The notes beneath the pieces were generated by a model. It was not told the origin of the DNA. It saw nothing but the letters and a program-made list of their open reading frames with translations, and did no database searches. 64,000 nt of DNA from Paracoccus lichenicola. Its GTDB lineage: Bacteria > Pseudomonadota > Alphaproteobacteria > Rhodobacterales > Rhodobacteraceae. Positions 59,931 through 64,000 of this stretch are shown here, one piece after another. Position 1 is the first letter of the stretch. Each line of letters starts with the position of its first letter. Both the position numbers and the translations under genes were made by a program. The stretch spans positions 99,234 through 163,233 of the forward strand of contig NZ_WMBT01000008.1 of NCBI RefSeq assembly GCF_009708075.1, in the 5' to 3' direction.

Positions 59931-59954
59931 TAGAAAAACTATGCGGGGGGACCG

Positions 59955-60632
59955 ATGGACGACGTGGCGGTGGTGGTCGGGGCCTCGGGCGGGATCGGGG
60001 CTGCGCTTGTGGCAGAGGTGCAGGCCCGGGGCGGGTTCCGCGCGGTGATCGGCCTGTCGCGGCCGGACCTGGACCTGACCGATCCCGCCGGCGTCGCGCT
60101 TGCCGCCCGGCGGGTGGCCGACATCGGCACGCCCGCGCTGGTCATCGTGGCGACGGGCCTGCTGCACGGGCCGGGGGTCGAGCCGGAAAAGACCCTCCGC
60201 GCGCTGGACCCCGAGGCCATGGCCCGGGCCTTTGCCGTCAATGCCATCGGCCCGGCGCTGGTGATGAAGCATTTCCTGCCGCTGATGCCCCGCGACCGGC
60301 GGGCGGTGTTCGCGGTCCTGTCGGCCAAGGTGGGCAGCATCGGCGACAACCGGCTGGGCGGCTGGTATTCCTATCGCGCGTCCAAGGCGGCGCTGAACCA
60401 GATCGTCCGCACGGCGGCGGTGGAACTGCGCCGCACCCACCCCCGGGCCATCTGCGTGGCCTTTCATCCCGGCACGGTCGCGACCGGGTTGTCGGGGAAA
60501 TTCGCCAAGACCGGCTTGCAGGTCCAACAGCCGCCCGAGGCCGCATCCGCCCTGCTGGACAGCATCGACCGGCTGGCGCCCGGACACAGCGGCAGCTTCC
60601 TGGACCGCCTTGGCCACCCGATCCCCTGGTAG
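59955..60632 (+). CDS. SDR-family short-chain dehydrogenase (CsgA-type)
   Basis: A 225-residue SDR with VVVGASGGIGAALVAEV (residues 6-22), VNAIGPALVMKHFLPLM near 95-111, and the YSYRASKAALNQIVRTAA active-site helix (Tyr about 138, Lys about 142). The sequence is of the C-factor/CsgA-like group. A GGGGGG stretch precedes the ATG. It is followed 38 bp later by a tyrosine recombinase, with which it may be cotranscribed. Confidence 0.9.
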   Translation: MDDVAVVVGASGGIGAALVAEVQARGGFRAVIGLSRPDLDLTDPAGVALAARRVADIGTPALVIVATGLLHGPGVEPEKTLRALDPEAMARAFAVNAIGPALVMKHFLPLMPRDRRAVFAVLSAKVGSIGDNRLGGWYSYRASKAALNQIVRTAAVELRRTHPRAICVAFHPGTVATGLSGKFAKTGLQVQQPPEAASALLDSIDRLAPGHSGSFLDRLGHPIPW

Positions 60633-60670
60633 GCTTGCGCCCCCGCCCCGATCCGCCGCATCCTGCGCGC

Positions 60671-61705
60671 ATGGACCTGCCCCTTGCCCCCTTGTCCCTG
60701 CCCCCCGACCAGGCCGCGGCGCTGGCCGCGCTGTACCGGCGCGGCACGCCCGCCAACACGCTGCGCGCGTGGGAACGCGACCTTGCCTATATCGCCGCCT
60801 GGAAGCGGGCGGCCTTCGGCGCGGCGCTTGACTGGCCGGAAAGCGAAGCCGTGGCGCTGCGCTTTCTTCTGGATCATGCCCAGGATCTGACCCGGGTGCC
60901 GGGCGCGGCGCAGGACGCGGCGCTGGCGCTGGTGGCGGCGGGCTTGCGCCGCACGCTGGCCTGCCCCGCCCCCGCCACCCTGGACCGGCGCATCGCCAGC
61001 TGGCGGGCCTTCCACCGGATGCGGAACCTGCCCTCGCCCTTCGAGGCGCCGCTGGTCTCGCAGGCCCGTGCCCGTGCCCGGCGCGCGGCGGCGCGGCCCC
61101 GGGCGCGCAAGTCCGAAAACCCCATCACCCGCCCCGTGCTGGAAGCCATGCTGGCCACCTGCGATCACAGCCACCGCGGCCTGCGCGACACGGCGCTGCT
61201 GATGCTGGGATGGGCCTCGGGCGGGCGCAGGCGGTCCGAAATCTCGGCCCTGAACGGGGATGACGTGGACGCGCGCGACTTCGAGGCGTCGGGCCTGCTG
61301 CGCATCAGGCTGCTGGCGACCAAGACCACCGGTCCCGGCCTGGCCCCCCGCCTGCCGCTGAAGGGCCGCCCGGCCCGCGCCGTCATGGCCTGGATCACCC
61401 TGGCCCGGATCGGCGACGGCCCGCTGTTCCGCCCCGTCAGCCTGTCGGACCGCGTGCTGCCCCGCCGTCTGGGTCCCGAGGCGATCCGCGCCGTGGTGCG
61501 CAACCGCCTGGTGCTGGCGGGCTATCCGCCCGATTTCGCCAGCGCCCACGGGCTGCGGTCCGGCTTCCTGACGCAGGCCGCGCTGGACGGCGCCCCCCTG
61601 CCCGCCGCCATGGCGCTGTCGCTGCACCGCAGCCCCGTGCAGGCGCAACGCTATTACGCGGATGTCGAGATCGCCGACAACCCGGCGACCGACCTGCTGG
61701 GATAG
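60671..61705 (+). CDS. Tyrosine recombinase/integrase
   Basis: A 344-residue tyrosine recombinase. An N-terminal SAM-like core-binding domain (residues 15-165; YRRGTPANTLRAWERDLAYI) is followed by the catalytic domain: Arg in GGRRRSEISAL near 190, HGLRSGF near 297 (His-x-x-Arg) and LHRSPVQAQRYYADVEI near 317-333 containing the second His and nucleophile Tyr. No att site or phage genes adjoin, so its target is unknown; a chromosomal or lone mobile role are both possible. Confidence 0.93.
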   Translation: MDLPLAPLSLPPDQAAALAALYRRGTPANTLRAWERDLAYIAAWKRAAFGAALDWPESEAVALRFLLDHAQDLTRVPGAAQDAALALVAAGLRRTLACPAPATLDRRIASWRAFHRMRNLPSPFEAPLVSQARARARRAAARPRARKSENPITRPVLEAMLATCDHSHRGLRDTALLMLGWASGGRRRSEISALNGDDVDARDFEASGLLRIRLLATKTTGPGLAPRLPLKGRPARAVMAWITLARIGDGPLFRPVSLSDRVLPRRLGPEAIRAVVRNRLVLAGYPPDFASAHGLRSGFLTQAALDGAPLPAAMALSLHRSPVQAQRYYADVEIADNPATDLLG

Positions 61706-61749
61706 GGCCGGCCCGTCCTGTCTTTCCCTTGGCCCCGCGCCGCCGTGGC

Positions 61750-61775
61750 GGAACGCCCGGCCCTTCCGGGGGGTT
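61750..61775 (+). promoter_or_regulatory. EcfG-type promoter for 82-aa protein and Gfo/Idh gene
   Basis: GGAAC (61750-61754), 17 bp spacer, GGTT (61772-61775), 43 bp before the ATG at 61819. An imperfect hairpin (GGGTTGACGGGGG ... CCCCCGACCC) follows at 61772-61800. Confidence 0.57.
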
Positions 61776-61818
61776 GACGGGGGACACCGACCCCCGACCC
61801 ATCAGGAAGGAAAGACGC

Positions 61819-62067
61819 ATGAGCAAGGCCACACTGACCCTGGACGGCATGGCCCCCTTGCAGGGGACAGCCGAATCCGGGGGCGACTTCATCCGCTTCC
61901 ACACCGATGGCGGCCTTGATGCCCGGGGGCTGGACCGCCTGCACAAGGGCCGGATCGAGATCGACGGCAGGACCGAAAAGGTCATGCTGAAAAGCGTCCC
62001 CGCGAACCCGGATGCCGACGGGACGATCGAACTGACGCTGCAACGGTTCCAACCCTCGTCGCTTTGA
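61819..62067 (+). CDS. Small hypothetical protein
   Basis: An 82-residue cytoplasmic protein, beta-rich in pattern (ATLTLDGMAPLQGTAESGG, then RIEIDGRTEKVMLKSVPA). It has no signal peptide or known motif. A GGAAGGAAAG sequence precedes the ATG. It lies 19 bp before the Gfo/Idh gene and shares its EcfG-type promoter. Family not recognised. Confidence 0.72.
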   Translation: MSKATLTLDGMAPLQGTAESGGDFIRFHTDGGLDARGLDRLHKGRIEIDGRTEKVMLKSVPANPDADGTIELTLQRFQPSSL

Positions 62068-62086
62068 TCCCAGCCACGGAGCCTCC

Positions 62087-63361
62087 ATGATGACCATGAC
62101 CACCGTTTCCCGGCGCGGCTTCCTGCAAACCTCGGCGGCGGGGGCCGGCATGGGCACCCTGGCGCTTGGCCTGGGGACCGCGCCCGCCCTGGCCCAGACC
62201 GCCGGGCGCGCCATCGGCACCGGGCAGACGCCGCCCGCCGATCCCCTGGAACGCGGGGCGGCAGGCCGGCCCGAACCCGAACTGGACGCCGCCCCGCGCC
62301 CGACCCCGCCCGAAAACCGGCTTGGCTGGGCGGTCTGCGGCTTGGGTCATTTCGCGCAGAACCATGCCATTCCCGCCATCGGCCAGGCGTCCGAGGCGAC
62401 GCTGACCGGCCTGATCTCGGGCAACCGCGACAAGGCGCTGGCCGTGGGCGCCGCCTGGGGCGTGCCGGAAGGCGCGATCTTCGATTACGGGATGCAGGGG
62501 CTGGCGGACAACGACGCCATCGACATCGTCTACGTGATCACGCCCAATGCCATCCACGAGGAAAACGTCGTCGCCGCGCTGGAGGCGGGCAAGCATGTCC
62601 TCTGCGAAAAGCCCTTCGCCCATAATTCCGCCGCGGCGCAGCGGATGATCGACGCGGCCAAGGCCGCCGACCGCAAGATCATGATCGCCTATCGCGCCCA
62701 TTTCGAGCCGAACAACACCGCGTTGAAGGAGATGGTGGACAAGGGCGAACTGGGCGAGATCTGGTATGCGACCTCGGACCATCACCGCCCCCTGGACCCT
62801 GGGGTCGAGCGCGACCAGTGGCGGATGGTGCGCGATCTGGCGGGCGGCGGGTCGATGATGGACATCGGCATCTATTCCCTGAACGGGCTGATCTGGCTGC
62901 TGGACGAGGTGCCAAGCCGCCTGATCGCCGCCACCTTCTCGCCCGAGACCCCCGACGGCCGCTTCGGCGAGGTCGAGGCCATCGCGCAGGTGCAGCTGGT
63001 CTTTCCCTCGGGGCGGCGGGCCGGCATCTCGTCGGGCTATGTCGCCAGCAAGAAGCGGATCGACCTGTGGGGATCGCAGGGCGTGGCGGTGCTGGATCCG
63101 GCCACCGAATACAGCGGCAACCGGCTGACGGTCACCACGGCCCAGGGGCAGGAGATCCCCAAGCCGTCGGGTCCCAGCGAACGGCAGTTCACCGGGCAGA
63201 TCGACCATTTCAGCAAGGCCGTGCGCGACGGCACCCCCATCCTGACCCCGGCGGACATGGGCCTGCGCGACATGCACCTGCTGGAGGCGGTCTATCTCTC
63301 GGCCGAACGCGGGGAATGGGTGGACCTGAACCCCGACGGCACGCCGGTCAGCGCCCGGTGA
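62087..63361 (+). CDS. Tat-exported Gfo/Idh/MocA oxidoreductase
   Basis: A 424-residue oxidoreductase with a Tat signal (residues 1-37: VSRRGFLQT, then hydrophobic, ending ALAQT). The NAD(P) domain has WAVCGLGHFAQNHAIPAI near 81, VYVITPNAIHEEN near 149 and CEKPFAHNSAA near 174 (Lys of the EKP motif). The C-terminal domain includes YRAHFEPNNTALKEMV and GGSMMDIGIYSLNGL. This matches the glucose-fructose oxidoreductase type, a periplasmic enzyme that carries a tightly bound NADP. Substrate unknown. Its end overlaps the convergent SleB gene by 14 bp. Confidence 0.92.
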   Translation: MMTMTTVSRRGFLQTSAAGAGMGTLALGLGTAPALAQTAGRAIGTGQTPPADPLERGAAGRPEPELDAAPRPTPPENRLGWAVCGLGHFAQNHAIPAIGQASEATLTGLISGNRDKALAVGAAWGVPEGAIFDYGMQGLADNDAIDIVYVITPNAIHEENVVAALEAGKHVLCEKPFAHNSAAAQRMIDAAKAADRKIMIAYRAHFEPNNTALKEMVDKGELGEIWYATSDHHRPLDPGVERDQWRMVRDLAGGGSMMDIGIYSLNGLIWLLDEVPSRLIAATFSPETPDGRFGEVEAIAQVQLVFPSGRRAGISSGYVASKKRIDLWGSQGVAVLDPATEYSGNRLTVTTAQGQEIPKPSGPSERQFTGQIDHFSKAVRDGTPILTPADMGLRDMHLLEAVYLSAERGEWVDLNPDGTPVSAR

Positions 63362-63845
63362 TGCCCTCGACGGGATGGGGCGGGATGGGCTGCGTCACCA
63401 GAAGGTTGCGGCGCTTTTCGTAGAAGGCGTTGCCGCCTGCCACCAGCACGTAATGCATGTTGTCATAAGGAAAGCGGTGTCCCGCCGTGTGGAAGAACAT
63501 CGCGTTGCCGACCAGGGGATGGCGCTCGCCGCGCAGGACGGACCGGGCGGCCTCGCGCACCTGCGGCGCGGTCCGCAGGTTCATCTTGCGCCTCATGATG
63601 CCCGGCGCGAACTGGTTCTTTTGCGCGACCACGCCGCAGACCGACCGGGGATACTGCCCCGACTGCACGCGGTTCATGACCACGCTGCCCACCGCGACCA
63701 TGCCGTCGCGGCTGGAGCGGTTCGATTCGAAATACATCGCCCGTTCCATGCATTCCTGTTCGGACATGCGGCCAAGGCCGCAACCCGCCAGCACCAGCGC
63801 CATGCCAAGCGCCAGCCCGGCCCGAGACCCCGAGATCATCGTCAT
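63348..63845 (-). CDS. SleB-type cell wall hydrolase, lipoprotein
   Basis: A 165-residue predicted lipoprotein: signal with ALVLAGC lipobox, Cys22. Residues 30-160 match the SleB/CwlJ hydrolase domain (PF07486): MYFESNRSSRDGMVAVGSV with the catalytic Glu near 39, VMNRVQSGQYPRSVCGVVAQ near 56-75, and FFHTAGHRFPYDNMHYVLV near 118. The family cleaves peptidoglycan glycan strands. Start at 63845; 63839 is an alternative. The 155-bp stretch to the right edge (63846-64000) contains C-rich degenerate repeats only. Confidence 0.91.
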   Translation of the reverse strand: MTMISGSRAGLALGMALVLAGCGLGRMSEQECMERAMYFESNRSSRDGMVAVGSVVMNRVQSGQYPRSVCGVVAQKNQFAPGIMRRKMNLRTAPQVREAARSVLRGERHPLVGNAMFFHTAGHRFPYDNMHYVLVAGGNAFYEKRRNLLVTQPIPPHPVEGITGR

Positions 63846-64000
63846 CGCCCTGCCCCTGTCCTGCTTGTTGTTGCAGAACGCCTATCAAGAACCGGGTTTC
63901 CCCTGCAAGCCGCGCTTACCCCTTACCCCTCACCCCTTATCCTTTTCTGCGACGCTTTTCATTTCGGGGGCTGCGACGAAGCGCCATGCTCTTCGGGGTC

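Noticed and set aside
60671..61705. Prophage or genomic island around the integrase
   Set aside because: No phage, plasmid or cargo genes, no tRNA and no direct-repeat att pair beside it.
63890..64000. C-rich run (CCCCTTACCCCTCACCCCTTATCC) as a functional site
   Set aside because: Degenerate short repeat near the window edge with no partner on which to judge it.

Overview
The window is high-GC DNA from an alphaproteobacterium. The assimilatory nitrogen gene order (nasT-nasS-nirB-nirD-FNT channel), the heterotetrameric sarcosine oxidase operon, the tctCBA transporter and the codon bias point to Rhodobacteraceae, most likely a Paracoccus-like genome; this is inference, as there is no rRNA marker. 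I saw no rRNA, tRNA, CRISPR array or insertion sequence. Almost all very long open frames opposite real genes are high-GC shadows.

Layout. 0-3 kb: DUF892 ferritin-like protein, a stress-like protein and malQ. 3.4-7.4 kb: small genes, cysK plus a PLP decarboxylase, and a low-GC lipoprotein gene. 7.5-14 kb: tricarboxylate transporter tctCBA, an orphan periplasmic binding protein and a TctD/TctE two-component pair. 14-17.6 kb: peptidoglycan-binding protein, drug/metabolite exporter, membrane-anchored alpha/beta hydrolase. 17.8-24 kb: soxBDAG with a divergent GlxA-type regulator. 24-29 kb: ParDE and Phd/VapC-type toxin-antitoxin pairs, a second GlxA regulator, a frameshifted GntR-family remnant, a bile-acid-symporter-like protein and an asparaginase. 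29-37.3 kb: nasTS, nirBD, FNT channel and a YdeP/FdhF-type molybdenum oxidoreductase. 37.3-50.5 kb: a stress block with manganese catalase, small membrane proteins, a YetF-family protein, DUF3606, SDR, a sugar dehydrogenase-PEBP fusion, DUF4142, and an NHEJ locus (Ku, LigD, Ku). 50.5-59.5 kb: a five-gene glycosyltransferase operon in which three consecutive-type genes are two-domain fusions. 60-64 kb: SDR, tyrosine recombinase, Tat-exported Gfo/Idh/MocA oxidoreductase and a SleB-type hydrolase.

Three signals run across the window. First, nine start-proximal copies of a GGAAC-N16/17-(C/G/T)GTT motif, which matches the alphaproteobacterial general-stress sigma factor EcfG promoter, sit before the stress-type genes and link loci 60 kb apart (DUF892, malQ operon, YdeP, Mn-catalase, SDR/DUF3606, sugar dehydrogenase, both Ku operons, the Gfo/Idh operon). 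Second, a GC-rich dispersed repeat of about 215 bp with compensatory changes in its hairpin stems occurs in four intergenic regions, plus one isolated hairpin. Third, GTAGGG-ended REP palindromes occur mostly as inverted pairs and in several places provide the stop codon of the upstream gene.

The best candidate for an undescribed system is the glycan operon at 50.5-59.5 kb. It fuses glycosyltransferase domains to a UDP-galactopyranose mutase, to a Gfo/Idh/MocA oxidoreductase and to a clan GH-A type glycoside hydrolase in one polar transcript.
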